This document shows, piece by piece, positions 47,101 through 57,008 of a stretch of DNA of 64,000 nucleotides. The notes under the pieces were generated by a model. The model ran no database searches, had not been told where the DNA came from, and worked only from the letters and a program-made list of their open reading frames with translations. Each line of letters begins with the position of its first letter. The first letter of the stretch is position 1. A program made the translations under genes and the position numbers. Location of the stretch: positions 1,436,501 through 1,500,500 of the forward strand of contig NZ_CP074126.1 in the NCBI RefSeq assembly GCF_018282095.1, in the 5' to 3' direction. Source of the stretch: Pseudovibrio brasiliensis. GTDB taxonomy: Bacteria; Pseudomonadota; Alphaproteobacteria; Rhizobiales; Stappiaceae.

Positions 47101-47810
47101 ATATAGCCGATCGTACTACTCACCGCACCGCCATCGGAAATCGTCAGAGCGCCTTCGCCACCTTCGCCGACATATAGGGTGTCTGAAATTTGCCAGGTTG
47201 ACTCGGCGCTGGTTACCTCGACCTTGCCAGTTGAGCCACTATGATTACCGACATAACCGTACGCGCTACTCACTGCGCCACCATCGGACACCGTCAGAGC
47301 GCCATCGCCATAGTCACCGATAAACAGATCCACTGAACTGTCCCAGGCTACCCCGGTGCCGGTCACCTCAACAATGCCGGTTGAGCCACTGAAATGGCCG
47401 ATATAGCCGTGCGTACTACTCACCGTACCGCCATCGGATACCGTCAGAGTACCTTCGCCTCGTTCACCGACATGTAGACGTTGCGCCCCTGCCGTTCCGT
47501 TGGTGGTTTTATTCGTTACTTTGGCCGAGTTGGGTGCTGTGGTATCGATGTAAACATCTTGTGTCTTATTCGGGATAATGTCCCCAGACCAGTTATCATC
47601 ACTAAACCAGTCTGTTGAGAGGTTGCCTTCCCAAGACTGCCCCAGAGCAGTGGTTGTAACGGACAACATCAAAGGCCCTGAGGCTACTACCGCAGCTGCA
47701 AGATAAGGCGCTCGACTTGCTGTAATACCAGCCACTTTAGTCATGCGTCCACCGCGCCTCAGATGGCTCAAAAAGTGCTCAAAACATGTTCTTGTAGGGG
47801 GAGTAGTCAT
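41142..47810 (-). CDS. Large repeat-containing autotransporter (type Va secretion)
   Basis: 2,222 residues, or 2,200 if the ATG at 47744 is used. An extended signal region with hydrophobic YLAAAVVASGPLML precedes a passenger of beta-helix repeats. Units of 50 residues (TLTISDGGAVSS...GYIG...STGTVEVTGTGSTW) recur about 12 times in three blocks, each block ending with a NVSG/DVEN cap. Between blocks lie TLTGTNTYTGGTTVSGG strand motifs. The last ~280 residues, from FWGQSFGSWGRW, form the outer-membrane beta-barrel ending in Phe (ANIALKF). Only two cysteines, 11 residues apart before the barrel. Probably a surface adhesin. The DNA holds long near-identical duplications. Confidence 0.93.
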   Translation of the reverse strand: MTTPPTRTCFEHFLSHLRRGGRMTKVAGITASRAPYLAAAVVASGPLMLSVTTTALGQSWEGNLSTDWFSDDNWSGDIIPNKTQDVYIDTTAPNSAKVTNKTTNGTAGAQRLHVGERGEGTLTVSDGGTVSSTHGYIGHFSGSTGIVEVTGTGVAWDSSVDLFIGDYGDGALTVSDGGAVSSAYGYVGNHSGSTGKVEVTSAESTWQISDTLYVGEGGEGALTISDGGAVSSTIGYIGGDSDSTGTIEVTGTGSTWDNSGNLHVGADGDGTLTVSDDGTVTNTNGIIGHGIGSTGTVEVTDIGSAWENSGSLFVGLGGEGTLTISEDATISVSGTTQLGAHSTGSGVLNIGAGSGETTAAAGTIDASTVEFGDGTATLVFNHTDEAGAYQFDADLASTGSGTHSIVHESGWTDLRGNNANFTGTTEVNGGTLSVSGSLSSLTGTIGSLSGSTGTVEVSGTGAIWGISDTLFVGHGGDGTLTISDGSAVSDVNGFIANSRGSIGTVEVTGTGSTWSNSSTLYVGEDGDGTVAVSDGGAVSSRNGYIGDNNGSTGSVEVTGIGSTWDNSGILVVGASGRGTLTVSDGGAVSNATGYIGSSSVSTGTVEVTGTGSTWENSDTLFVGHDGEGTLTISEGATVNVSGATELGSSSTGSGVLNIGAAAGDSAVGAGVLNSATVTFGTGTGTINFNHTDTDYIFKPQIAGNGMVHQLSGTTTLTGTNTYTGGTTVSGGVLDVRNGNALANTGDVNVSGGRLLITDTETVGDTALTGGSLEIGTGVTLFADAFTLMDGTIIGGTLEGSSYTVENGSIGTVLTGTGPLIKTGTGTVTLTGTNTYTGGTTVSGGKLFVNGTIGDVTINGGTLGGSGTINGSATVTSGTIAAGNSPGALTIGGDLNLTSASVLDFELGPPSGTAGVDSDLIAVGGDLTLDGSLNVTDAGGFDAGVYNLITYGGSLTDNGLVVGTAPTGFLYNVQTATAGQVNLLVNPDQLSFWNGAVTSADGAVHGGSGTWSTAGTTWTDATGSVSAPYQPESTLIFQGTPGTVTVDSAGVSVSKGLQFAVDGYTVTGSDITLNARSSSDTVAIRVGDGTSSGEGFTSTIAANLTGTGSLDKAGLGTLVLMGENTYNGDTAVSAGTLEFSNGATLASRYIRVGGPETAALTIADGSDVSARFFTYIAADAGSSGAVTVTGPNSRLQTGSAFSIGLDGNGTLSVLEGGLVTSAYGQIASFAGSTGAVEVIGKGSYWKNNFGLDTQGISLSVGRKGTGTLTIAEGGRVTSQKGVIGDAAGSKGDAVVSGDGSLWENSHYMNIGMLGRGTLTISDGGVVDVENSVHLGRLTGSSGTLNIGAAAGDLAQAAGVLDATAVKFGVGTGVINFNHTDTDYTFSTDISGNGSVHQLAGTTILTGTNTYTGGTTVSGGELVVSGTIGDVTVDGGSLGGAGTINGSATVTSGTIAAGNSPGTLTIDGDLNLTSTSVLDFELGSPSGTVGIDSDLIAVGGDLTLDGWLVVTDAGGFDAGVYNLITYSGNLTDNGLTVGLAPTGFLYNIQTATTGQVNLLVNADQLSFWNGAVTSADGTVHGGSGIWSSAGTNWTDATGSASAPYQPYSTLIFQGTPGTVTVDSAGVSVSKGMQFAADGYSITGGNLALTGPVQFRVGDSTTAGVGYTATIASNLAGAGSLEKTGFGELVLTGTSTYTGGTTVSGGKLVVNGTIGDVTVDGGSLGGSGTVGAIAFNSGAVIAPGNSIGTLNATSLVFNSGSTFEVELNDGGNAADINNDLLAASGTVTINGGSVHVKPENGTDDGSTYAANTVYRIMSAVGGVSGTFDSPTPTDDFAFFDFALSYDANNVYLSSQMASSSFCIYGMSANQCATGEGAFSLGSGDLFNSVLNLSNADAPGALDQLSGEAHASIKTALIEDSRFAREAALSRVRVAMDSVAADGQEQVEKRVGESLAFWGQSFGSWGRWNGNSNATGLDRSIGGFLLGGDAQIGESSRFGFFGGYDNSSFEVNGRTSFATADTLHLGAYGGTEFGPLGGRAGASYAWHDIDTTRSVSFTGFAENLSGSYTARTAQIFGEAGYRFDYAATSLEPFANISYVQLSSDGYSETGGSAALKVDRQTMDSTFTSIGLRAETRANLGQFTAKLSAQAAWQHAFGDVIPVVNHVFAGGEDFSVAGIPIARDALLLNLGASVDLGRNTTLGLTYDGKFGSGLTDQGLKANIALKF
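42925..43605. repeat. Intragenic segmental repeat, copy 2 (within the autotransporter)
   Basis: Nearly identical to 44647-45327 with a constant offset of 1,722 bp (574 codons) checked at both ends, so no net indel in between. Encodes the VSGG...SVSKG passenger module. Confidence 0.85.
44647..45327. repeat. Intragenic segmental repeat, copy 1 (within the autotransporter)
   Basis: Partner of 42925-43605. Contains the identical stretch GAAACCGAAACCCCAGCACT and further long shared runs. In-frame duplication that lengthens the passenger. Confidence 0.85.
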
Positions 47811-48192
47811 GCGTATATCAGAACTCTTGGTTCAAAACTTTATTGTTTTGACGTGGAATTTGTCGGCGCCTATTCAGGAACATTCGTCAGTTCTTGGTAT
47901 GGCTTCTCGAAAAAGCGCAAAATGGTACCTGCGAAGTGCTTCCGGTTCGGATGGACAGCTTTATGCGCAACACGTTCATGCAGAACGGTCACTATCACTC
48001 ATTCGGATTGAAGTGGTGGAGAGTAAAAATGAACAACTGTATCAGATAAGAGGTAGTCTCTTGCTATTTACTGTCACTCATTTCATCTGGCTCGGCCCAT
48101 CTCTGGTAGGCTGTTCGAATGGACTAACCGTTGCCCTTCGTTAAATGAAACTTGATAGAGTTTCCGGCGTAGCTTTATTGCGGAGCCCACCT
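47811..48192. other. Intergenic stretch upstream of the autotransporter
   Basis: 382 bp holding the autotransporter promoter on the minus strand and the 3' flank of the cytochrome gene. Short overlapping frames on the plus strand look like chance. No repeat or hairpin stands out. Confidence 0.45.
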
Positions 48193-48732
48193 CTAAGTGT
48201 ATGGGTCCTCTATAACAATGTGGGATAGTTCTCTATTTGCAGAGTGAATGTAGTTTGCCGCCCAGCTCAGGCCGTAGACAACTGTGGCACAGCCAAGCGC
48301 ATAAGCCAGTGCAGTGTGCAACTCCGCTAGAAAATTTACGCTTTCCCCATGCACCCAACTCGCTACAGTAAGCCCCAAAGAACTGCTAGGTCCTTCATTT
48401 GCCAGCACTCTCACTCCGCCAACGAGAGGCAGAATGACAAGGAGAGCAAATAGCACTGTGATTGATAGGCGTAAAAACCAATGGTGCGATTTGCTGAGAA
48501 GCCTGCGCTTTTCTACAAAGTAAAGTAGAATGAGCTTTCCAAGAATGGCGATCAACAGTCCCGTGCCCCAATATGTATGGAAGCGCGTGTAGTTCGCCGC
48601 GTCGATCTCCGTTGCCTTCTGTTCGAAAAACCCAATTCCGAGCAGAAATTGAAAAGCGCCCAAAACCAGAATTGCCCAGGTAAAAGTCTGAGATAGTTTC
48701 CTGATTTGAGTATTGTAATCTGAAAGCTGCAT
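48193..48732 (-). CDS. Cytochrome b561-like membrane protein
   Basis: 179-residue protein with four hydrophobic helices. His residues at equivalent helix positions (FHTYWGTGLLIAI; WVHGESVNFLAELHTALAYAL) suggest b-type heme binding as in the cytochrome b561 family, though similarity is weak. No redox partner is adjacent. Ligand and role uncertain. Confidence 0.6.
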   Translation of the reverse strand: MQLSDYNTQIRKLSQTFTWAILVLGAFQFLLGIGFFEQKATEIDAANYTRFHTYWGTGLLIAILGKLILLYFVEKRRLLSKSHHWFLRLSITVLFALLVILPLVGGVRVLANEGPSSSLGLTVASWVHGESVNFLAELHTALAYALGCATVVYGLSWAANYIHSANRELSHIVIEDPYT

Positions 48733-49558
48733 TGCTCACCCTTCCTCTAGGATCCAACTTTTCGGCAATTTCATTTGCAGAAATGAATTAGACTCTGGAC
48801 TTTCACAACAGAAAGAAATTGAAGGCCTTATTGCTATTGGCTATGAGGTGGTGGAAGAGGAATGCAGGTTTTATTGGAAGGCACTTAAGTGGCTAAAATC
48901 TAGGATAAACCGTGTATATGAAGCTGCGCGAGCCGCATGATTTACTGAATGCGGTGCCGGGAGAGCGACCGACTGTTTGTGTTTGACTAGGCCGCTGAGA
49001 AGTAGTTCAAAGACATTCGACGCAGGTCATTTAGAAGTAAGCTAATCTGCCGCCTGTCAGAGCCACGACTACTCTTAAGCCACTAAAATTACCATTGAGC
49101 AATCTTTGCGATACTAATGATCGCGAGCCCCAAACAGAAAACGCCACAGGGGGCTGCGCTTTAAACAGAAGTGTGTAGGCTTGTGAAGCTGCCAATTTGA
49201 CCACATTTTGAAACTGTTAGAAATAGACATAGCGGCCAAACCGTCGCAAACCGTTTGCTCATATGCCCTAAAAACTGGGAGATTTTCTGATATTGCAGCT
49301 TCTGTATAATATCGTCGATTTTCGAGATTAAAAGACCGAGATCCTAGATATAGCGCGTCTGCGCCAAGATTATATTCAAGAGAAATGACATCCAAACTGA
49401 GTTGATCTTAGAGAACGGCCAATTTCAGTGTGTTCTAGGGCCAGAATGAATTTTGTAAAAATCATACACTAAGAAAGAACTAGAGAAGAACCTCGGGAAA
49501 TTTTTCTTCCGAGGTTCATAATCGCTTAGCTTAATAAAACACGATCAGACAAATGAGG
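48733..49558. other. Relic-rich region without an intact gene
   Basis: 826 bp. AAAGAAATTGAAGGCC at about 48814 resembles a stretch at 50693 beside the group II intron remnant, so a second intron scrap is possible. A 93-codon minus-strand frame (49114-49395) has no recognisable match and probably does not code. The peroxiredoxin terminator lies at the right end. Confidence 0.5.
49488..49517 (-). terminator. Terminator of the peroxiredoxin gene
   Basis: Stem GAACCTCGG / CCGAGGTTC (49488-49496, 49509-49517) with a 12-base loop; on the minus strand it is followed by TTCTCT. 41 bp after the stop. Confidence 0.8.
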
Positions 49559-50209
49559 CTAACGTGGCGCATGGACTGTGCGCAAATACGGCAAAATGGT
49601 ATTCACCACACCGAATTTCGTTTGAGCATCCTCCGTGCTAACCGCTGGCGGTACAATCACATCTTGTCCTACCTGCCAATCAGCTGGGGTAGCAACGCCT
49701 TTGGCAGACATTTGCAGGCCATCCAAAGCACGCAATATTTCGGAAAAATTACGACCAACAGACATCGGATAGGTCATCATAAGTTTCACCTGCTTGTCAG
49801 GTCCAATGATAAACACTGAACGTACTGTGGCAGAGTCTGCTGGCGTCCGACCGTCTGGCATCACATATTCCGCTGGCAGCATGTCAAATGCCTTTGCCAT
49901 CTCTAAATCGTCATCAGCAACAATTGCAAACTCTGGCCTGGCCCCACCAACGGCTTCAATGTCACCTTTCCACTTTTTATGGTCTTCAACACCATCTACC
50001 GAGATACCCAATACCTTGGTGTTTCTAGCTTCCCATTCCTTCGCCAGTCTTGCAACAGCACCAAATTCAGTCGTGCAAACGGGTGTAAAGTCTTTAGGGT
50101 GCGAGAAAATTATCGCCCAACTGTCGCCAACCCAGTTGTGCAGGTTGAGTTTTCCCTGATCAGTCGTCACCGTCAAATCGGGAATTGTATCGTTTATACG
50201 TAAAACCAT
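49559..50209 (-). CDS. 1-Cys peroxiredoxin (Prx6 type)
   Basis: 216-residue thiol peroxidase that reduces H2O2 and organic peroxides. Peroxidatic site HPKDFTPVCTTEF near residues 39-51; this is the only cysteine in the protein, so it is a 1-Cys enzyme needing an external reductant. The C-terminal PADWQVGQDVIVPP and LPYLRTV segments fit the Prx6 subgroup. ATG 50209 follows AAGGACAAACC; upstream residues in the frame are not conserved. Confidence 0.95.
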   Translation of the reverse strand: MVLRINDTIPDLTVTTDQGKLNLHNWVGDSWAIIFSHPKDFTPVCTTEFGAVARLAKEWEARNTKVLGISVDGVEDHKKWKGDIEAVGGARPEFAIVADDDLEMAKAFDMLPAEYVMPDGRTPADSATVRSVFIIGPDKQVKLMMTYPMSVGRNFSEILRALDGLQMSAKGVATPADWQVGQDVIVPPAVSTEDAQTKFGVVNTILPYLRTVHAPR

Positions 50210-50932
50210 GGTTTGTCCTTTCGATAATGTCCACGGACATGATGTAATTTGCTGTGAGGCCATTTGAGCTAGCCGACTGCATGGCTAATTACTGCCAACT
50301 CATACAGCATGCTCACGCTGATGCGTTTAGCCTATGCACGACTACACAGCCGAACGTCGCGTGCTAAAGTGGCAAATAAGGGTTTACTTATCCAAATTTG
50401 AACAACTTGGCTGGAAGCAATCGGATATTCATCATCATTACTTCACATATCTCAGGTGTTGAGATGTAATTGCTTGTATGTTTTATCGACAATAGTTATC
50501 GAAGCATACAGATCCCTCAACCTACATATCATTTACTCGCAATTTTAGATTAGGGACTGCGATTTAATGTAATTGGTAGGTGGTCTCACCTTATTTGCCA
50601 GCGCCTATTTCATACAGCTCGTCTCATATTCATTATGCCTTCCAGTGATACTACGGCGGCTTGTAAGTGGCTCAATAGATCGCCGCAACCAAAAGAAATT
50701 GATGGCCCTATTCCTTTAAGCTATGAGCTGAGAGGTTCACGTCCGGTTCTGTGAGAGCCAGAGGGTGAAATTCCTTCAGGCTACTCGACCACCTAAGGAG
50801 GCCTTGTTTACTTCCTCCATTTTGAGCCTAGAAACACCGACCTACAGTTGAAACCTCGCATTATCTGAGAATACTTCGGACACCTGCGAATGTCCGCAAA
50901 TGGTCAAATTTGGCGTTAAACTCTGCATTTTA
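50210..50932. other. Non-coding region with intron relic
   Basis: 723 bp between the peroxiredoxin start and the broken lamB. It holds the peroxiredoxin promoter and a group II intron remnant (separate entry). CGGACA / TGTCCG (50877-50882, 50891-50896) is a small hairpin of unknown meaning. No gene is credible. Confidence 0.5.
50690..50805 (+). mobile_element. 3' remnant of a group II intron (domains V-VI)
   Basis: TATGAGCTGAGAGGTTCACG, then TCCGGTTCTGTGAGAGCC, GGTGAAATTCC and CTACTCGACC follow in the order found at the 3' end of bacterial group II introns (domain V with its bulge, domain VI, 3' splice end). The 5' strand of domain V is degenerate (TTTAAGC instead of GAGCCGG) and no reverse transcriptase frame is present, so it is a dead fragment. 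Confidence 0.6.
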
Positions 50933-52799
<1,867 letters not shown>

Positions 52800-52871
52800 T
52801 GTTCACTCCTATCATCGTGATTATGGCCAAAACACTCCCTTACCCAAATCGATCGATCTGTCCATAAGGCT

Positions 52872-53234
52872 TTGATGGGGAACACGATAATCTGGACCCA
52901 GCCATGGACAAAGGCAGCACAGGTTGATGGTGCTATACCATGGCAAACTTTCTGCTTCATCTTCCTGCCATTGGCAGTCCCAATCATCACTGTCGTATTT
53001 GTCCTGTCGTTCATTGGCATAATCAACGACTACTTCTTAGCGTTTATTCCTCTACGCTCGGAAGAGAACCTGACACTTGCTGTGGAAACGCTGCTGTACC
53101 TAAATGAGTTCAAGTACCTCTGGGGAGATTTCGCTGCTACTACCATCTTATCAGGCCTCCCTATTACCGTAGTTTTTATGATTGCGCAGAAGTACCTTGA
53201 AGCAGGCCTCAGCGATGGAGCGGTAAAGGGATAA
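52872..53234 (+). pseudogene. malG: MalG-type ABC transporter permease, C-terminal fragment
   Basis: Residues from about 14 on (KAAQVDGAIPWQTF) match the EAA loop and last helices of MalG-like permeases: PLAVPIITVVFVLSFIGIIN, LWGDFAATTILSGLPITVVF and EAGLSDGAVKG. The N-terminal two thirds are missing at the junction with the IS flank near 52,900. It points away from the malK-lamB relic, opposite to the usual operon order. Confidence 0.85.
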
Positions 53235-53436
53235 GTAAAACACAATACTGATCGTGATGTGCTAAGAATAGTATGATTGTCGCATGCTTCTAGCTAGTTA
53301 TGTGCATTCACGACACTCAGATAATGCAACTATAGCATCACCGTACCGACCCATTTTTACAGGTATCTTTACTTGGTTGTTTGCTCATTTATGAAAGCCT
53401 GTCAATCAACAAGGTGATAGTTGGAGAGGCTGTGAT

Positions 53437-54204
53437 ATGGATGTAGTAGGAGTTCTGGGTTACACATACGTCGAACTATCGTTAATTGCAGCAACATACT
53501 TTTTTGCAGCCTTTATCAAAGGTTTCGCAGGACTTGGCTTTACAACGAGTTGCCTTGCAATCCTGGTTCATTTCATAGGCTTGGATCGCGCGATACCTCT
53601 TATTACTATACCTGCACTAGCGATAGACATTATTCTCGTCTACGAATCTGGGAGTGTAAAAACGTCATTTTTGCGATTTCAAAAACTGCATATCTTTACG
53701 ATTCCAGGAGTGGTTTTGGGCTTATGGCTCTTAAGTACTGCACCGATGCATTTGCTCACCATAACCTTAGGCACCCTTATTATCTTGTTCTATTTTTATT
53801 CTATAGCATCAAAGGATTTCAGTTTGCCGCCCCATCTGGAGAGCGCTTTTGCAAGCCCAGTTGGATTTATTACAGGTCTTCTTTGCGGCATGACTGGTTC
53901 TCAACTGCTACCAGTGGCACCATACCTCATCTCTCTCCGATTACCCCGCTCTGAATTTATTCAGGCTATCAATACATGTTTTACGTTTCTTACCCTCAGC
54001 ATGATAATAGGCCTCACATATCTGGGGCTGTTGCATATCGGAGCTTTTGCTGTTTCTTTCGTCGGCCTAGGTATCGTTTATGGTGGGACAAAAACAGGCA
54101 ATTACCTCGGTCAATATATGAGCGCCACGATGTTTCGACATGTGGTGTTGGTGATGCTTTTGCTATCTGGAGTTGCCCTGATCGTGTTTGAGGTCATTAA
54201 ATGA
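53437..54204 (+). CDS. Sulfite exporter TauE/SafE family membrane protein
   Basis: 255-residue inner-membrane protein with about eight helices. The TauE family repeat is visible: FAAFIKGFAGLGFTTSCLAI near residue 25 and GFITGLLCGMTGSQLLPVAP near residue 150. Members export sulfoacetate, sulfite or related anions; the substrate is unknown here. Stands alone; convergent with the hydrolase relic. Confidence 0.88.
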   Translation: MDVVGVLGYTYVELSLIAATYFFAAFIKGFAGLGFTTSCLAILVHFIGLDRAIPLITIPALAIDIILVYESGSVKTSFLRFQKLHIFTIPGVVLGLWLLSTAPMHLLTITLGTLIILFYFYSIASKDFSLPPHLESAFASPVGFITGLLCGMTGSQLLPVAPYLISLRLPRSEFIQAINTCFTFLTLSMIIGLTYLGLLHIGAFAVSFVGLGIVYGGTKTGNYLGQYMSATMFRHVVLVMLLLSGVALIVFEVIK

Positions 54205-54214
54205 AGCCCTCTTA

Positions 54215-54822
54215 TCAACATGGGGAAGAGGTGAGAGTAAGCTGTTCTTCTGCGTTTGACAGGAACTCTTTGATCAGTTGTGGCAGTTTGGGATGTTTTG
54301 AACTTCTCGGATGATCCGTTTCAGGCAGTACTTCAAAGGAAAAATTTGGTAAAAGCCTTTTGAACTGCTCGATTGTTTCTCTTTCTGGATCATCTGATCC
54401 TACAAGGCCAAAAGTGGGTACAGATAGACCTGTTATGGTTGCCTCAGGAACGTCAATGACCTCAGCCATCGATGAAACAATCGCCTGAAATGTCTGGAGG
54501 TCAGGATTTGGTGTGAGCCAATTTTCACGGTCTGCGGCAGCCATTTCAGCATGCCCGTGTACCCGTTCAATGCATTATCCAGCTCTGGCCCTGGCCAACC
54601 TGAAGAGATGAGGAAAAGAGAACAAACTTGATCTGGACGCTTCAAAGCGGTTCGCCAAGCTATTTCCGATCCTTGCGAGAAGCCTGCCAAATGTGCCATG
54701 TCCAGACCTTCTGCGTCCAGAATGCGAGAAATGTCGCCAGCCATATGCATGCCGAAGTCTTCTGATCTTTTCGAGCGACTACTGTAACCGTGTCCGCGAC
54801 GATCTGGGAGAATAACAGACAT
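54215..54822 (-). pseudogene. Alpha/beta hydrolase, frameshifted and 5'-truncated
   Basis: Upstream part (54822 down to about 54,560) encodes VILPDRRGHGYSSRSKRSED and the nucleophile elbow AGFSQGSE. Downstream part, in another frame, encodes EMAAADRENWLTPNPDL, VPTFGLVGSDDPE and the His-containing PETDHPRSSKHPKL. A one-base shift between about 54,540 and 54,570 separates them. The normal N-terminal strand and HG oxyanion motif are missing before 54,822. The Ser nucleophile, Asp and His are all recognisable, so decay is recent. Confidence 0.8.
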
Positions 54823-54963
54823 TTACTTCAAGGGAGAAGAGAGAGGCCACTCATCAAGATGTAGAGACAGTTTGTCCAGTTTGATTGCAATCAAATAAAT
54901 TGTCCTACAATTTGGTTTATCCCTCTGTTCCTCCTTGTGTGTTTTATGAGCGTGAACCTTTCG

Positions 54964-55950
54964 ATGACCCATAGCCTTCAACTCATTTCTTCTGAGGCGG
55001 CACTGCGTTGTAAACCTGATATTCCGCAATATATCTTCGACAATTGGCAGCACTTAATTGATCAGGCTGCGAAGGCAACTCATACATCCGCTGTTCTCGT
55101 GACAGAAGTGACAGAAACTACCATCCAGCTAGCCCTCAAAAGTGAAGGTGCGGATAATCCATTTGCGAGAACTGATCCTGGAAAGCGTCACCGTGATATC
55201 TATTGTGACACGGTAGTGAACACTCAGGAGCCACTAATTGTGAGAAATGCTACGGACAGCATACGCTGGCAAAGTGCGCCTCACTATGAATGTGGTATGA
55301 GTTTCTATCTTGGGTTTCCAGTCTCATGGCCAGATGCATTCCCATTCGGCACCATTTGTGTAATGGATCGAAGCTCAGAGAACCGCGCATTGGAGCTTTA
55401 TGGACTGATTGAAGAAATTCAGAAAGTAATGAATAACGACCTCGCCTTGCTGTTGCAGGTAGAAAACCAAAAAGCTGAACAAGCAATGCTGATAAATAAG
55501 CTTGAGACAGTGCAATCCTCGCTTTCTGAAGTTGTAGTAGATCTTGAAGACTATAAATCAGCGATGCGCGTTTTGCTAAAAGAGCGCGAAAATGATCGGC
55601 AAGCGGTTAAGAGCGAAATTGATGCAGAACTGTCGCATGTGGTCGAACCACTTTTAAAGGCTCTTGAACAGCATGGTCCGCTGAATACTCGGCAAGTTGC
55701 AGATTTAGATGCATTGCGCCGGGTACTGAACGTGGCGCTTGAAGACCAACGTAAAGTTTTCCGTGTTCTGTCGCCGATTGAATTGAAAGTGGCCAAGCTC
55801 ATTCAACAGGGCCGCTCAAGTAAGCAAATTGCCGATGAGTTGCATCTATCGAAGAGCACAATTGATTTTCATCGGCAGAACTTGCGACGCAAACTTGATG
55901 TTTCGAGCCGTGGAGGCAACTTGAGGGCATGCTTACAAACCCTAATATGA
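54964..55950 (+). CDS. GAF-domain LuxR-type transcriptional regulator
   Basis: 328 residues from ATG 54964 (54937 is an alternative). A GAF-like sensory domain covers about residues 20-170 (YLGFPVSWPDAFPFGTICVM), a coiled coil about 175-255 (rich in Glu, Lys and Leu), and a LuxR HTH about 275-325: LSPIELKVAKLIQQGRSSKQ, then STIDFHRQNLRRKL. No receiver domain, so the GAF domain is the likely sensor. It lies upstream of the cytochrome P460 gene, a possible target. Confidence 0.85.
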   Translation: MTHSLQLISSEAALRCKPDIPQYIFDNWQHLIDQAAKATHTSAVLVTEVTETTIQLALKSEGADNPFARTDPGKRHRDIYCDTVVNTQEPLIVRNATDSIRWQSAPHYECGMSFYLGFPVSWPDAFPFGTICVMDRSSENRALELYGLIEEIQKVMNNDLALLLQVENQKAEQAMLINKLETVQSSLSEVVVDLEDYKSAMRVLLKERENDRQAVKSEIDAELSHVVEPLLKALEQHGPLNTRQVADLDALRRVLNVALEDQRKVFRVLSPIELKVAKLIQQGRSSKQIADELHLSKSTIDFHRQNLRRKLDVSSRGGNLRACLQTLI

Positions 55951-56078
55951 TACCTGCTATTTTTTTGTAGTTTTTCTCGTATTCAGTAGTCAGAAGATAA
56001 GATCTACACATTGCTCAGGGAGGATGATGCAGAGCTGTATATCGGCGGCGTCATCTGAAAAACAAATGGGTGATCGTG

Positions 56079-56681
56079 ATGTTCAAAAATCTATTAAAGT
56101 CCACATTAGCTTCTGCATTCCTTATTTGTGGTATGAGCACAGTAGGGCTTGCTCAGGATGCTGCACAATATGATGTTGAAGGACAATTAAAACTTCCGAC
56201 AGATTATCGCGAGTGGGTGTTTGTAGGAGCTAATACATCTCCCCATGAACTGAATGATGGCAAAGCACCTTTTAACGAAATGCGAGCTATCTACATTGAT
56301 CGTGCCGGCTACGATTTTTGGAAAACCAATGGTACTTTCAAAGATGGAACCTTTCTAATTAAAGAAGTTATGTCTGCCACTCGTTATGAGGGCACAACCG
56401 GAAATGGCTATGCGGCTGGAGATATTGTTGCGCTCGCTGCAATGGTTAAAGATAGTACACGGTTTGCTGAGGATGCAGGGCAATGGGGCTTCTTCCGCTT
56501 TCCGAAGCTTAAAGATAGCAAGTACTTTGCCAAAACCAGTGAGCAGTACGCTGAAGATCGCTGTTCTTATTGCCACGTAGCAGCAGCATCTGAGACAGAC
56601 ATGGTTTTCTTGGAACACTATCCCGTATTGCGGGATGCACAAGGAACAGGACGTTCAGGTGTACCTATGAAGGCGGATTAA
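56079..56681 (+). CDS. Cytochrome P460 family protein
   Basis: 200-residue secreted c-type cytochrome. Signal peptide about residues 1-25 (ending GLAQ), P460 domain with YREWVFVGANTSPHELND and FRAP-like GFFRFPKLKDSKYF, heme motif CSYCH at residues 162-166. P460 proteins oxidise hydroxylamine or detoxify reactive nitrogen; others have unknown roles, so the activity is open. ATG 56079; a GTG at 56070 is possible. Terminator follows. Confidence 0.88.
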   Translation: MFKNLLKSTLASAFLICGMSTVGLAQDAAQYDVEGQLKLPTDYREWVFVGANTSPHELNDGKAPFNEMRAIYIDRAGYDFWKTNGTFKDGTFLIKEVMSATRYEGTTGNGYAAGDIVALAAMVKDSTRFAEDAGQWGFFRFPKLKDSKYFAKTSEQYAEDRCSYCHVAAASETDMVFLEHYPVLRDAQGTGRSGVPMKAD

Positions 56682-56707
56682 TACGCAAAACGAGTTTAAG
56701 CATGGAG

Positions 56708-56740
56708 AGCTCCTGCTAGTTTAACTGGCGGGAGCTTTCT
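56708..56740 (+). terminator. Terminator of the cytochrome P460 gene
   Basis: 13-bp stem AGCTCCTGCTAGT / ACTGGCGGGAGCT with G-T pairs (56708-56720, 56724-56736) and a 3-base loop, followed by TTCT. The remaining gap to 57008 is AT-rich and should hold the promoter of the first MarR gene. Confidence 0.8.
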
Positions 56741-57008
56741 GATTCAGTCATGAGTAAATGCCCACTTTATGGGCTCGGTCTCAAAAGTAGCTCTGATTTT
56801 TGACACGAGACTAGAATTTTGTAGCTAGTAGCAACACTTTGGTTCTAATAGTAGTCGTCCAAATAGACCAAAAAATGAAATTGCACTAGAATGTAAGTCG
56901 GCATGATCAGGTATGTCGATTTCTCTTTCAATGTAACTAAGTGAATGACAACCTAAGTTCAATGAATTAAGAGCATTCTCAGTAGCAAGAATTTTGGACA
57001 ACTAACTG

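Noticed and set aside
41142-47810. Regular DNA repeats resembling a CRISPR or satellite array
   Set aside because: The 150-bp periodicity is in frame, lies within one long gene and encodes beta-helix repeats, not spacers.
47743-48144. 133-codon plus-strand frame upstream of the autotransporter
   Set aside because: Overlaps the autotransporter N-terminus on the opposite strand and has no recognisable features.
49114-49395. 93-codon minus-strand frame in the relic region
   Set aside because: No family resemblance, no ribosome-binding site and surrounded by non-coding relic sequence.
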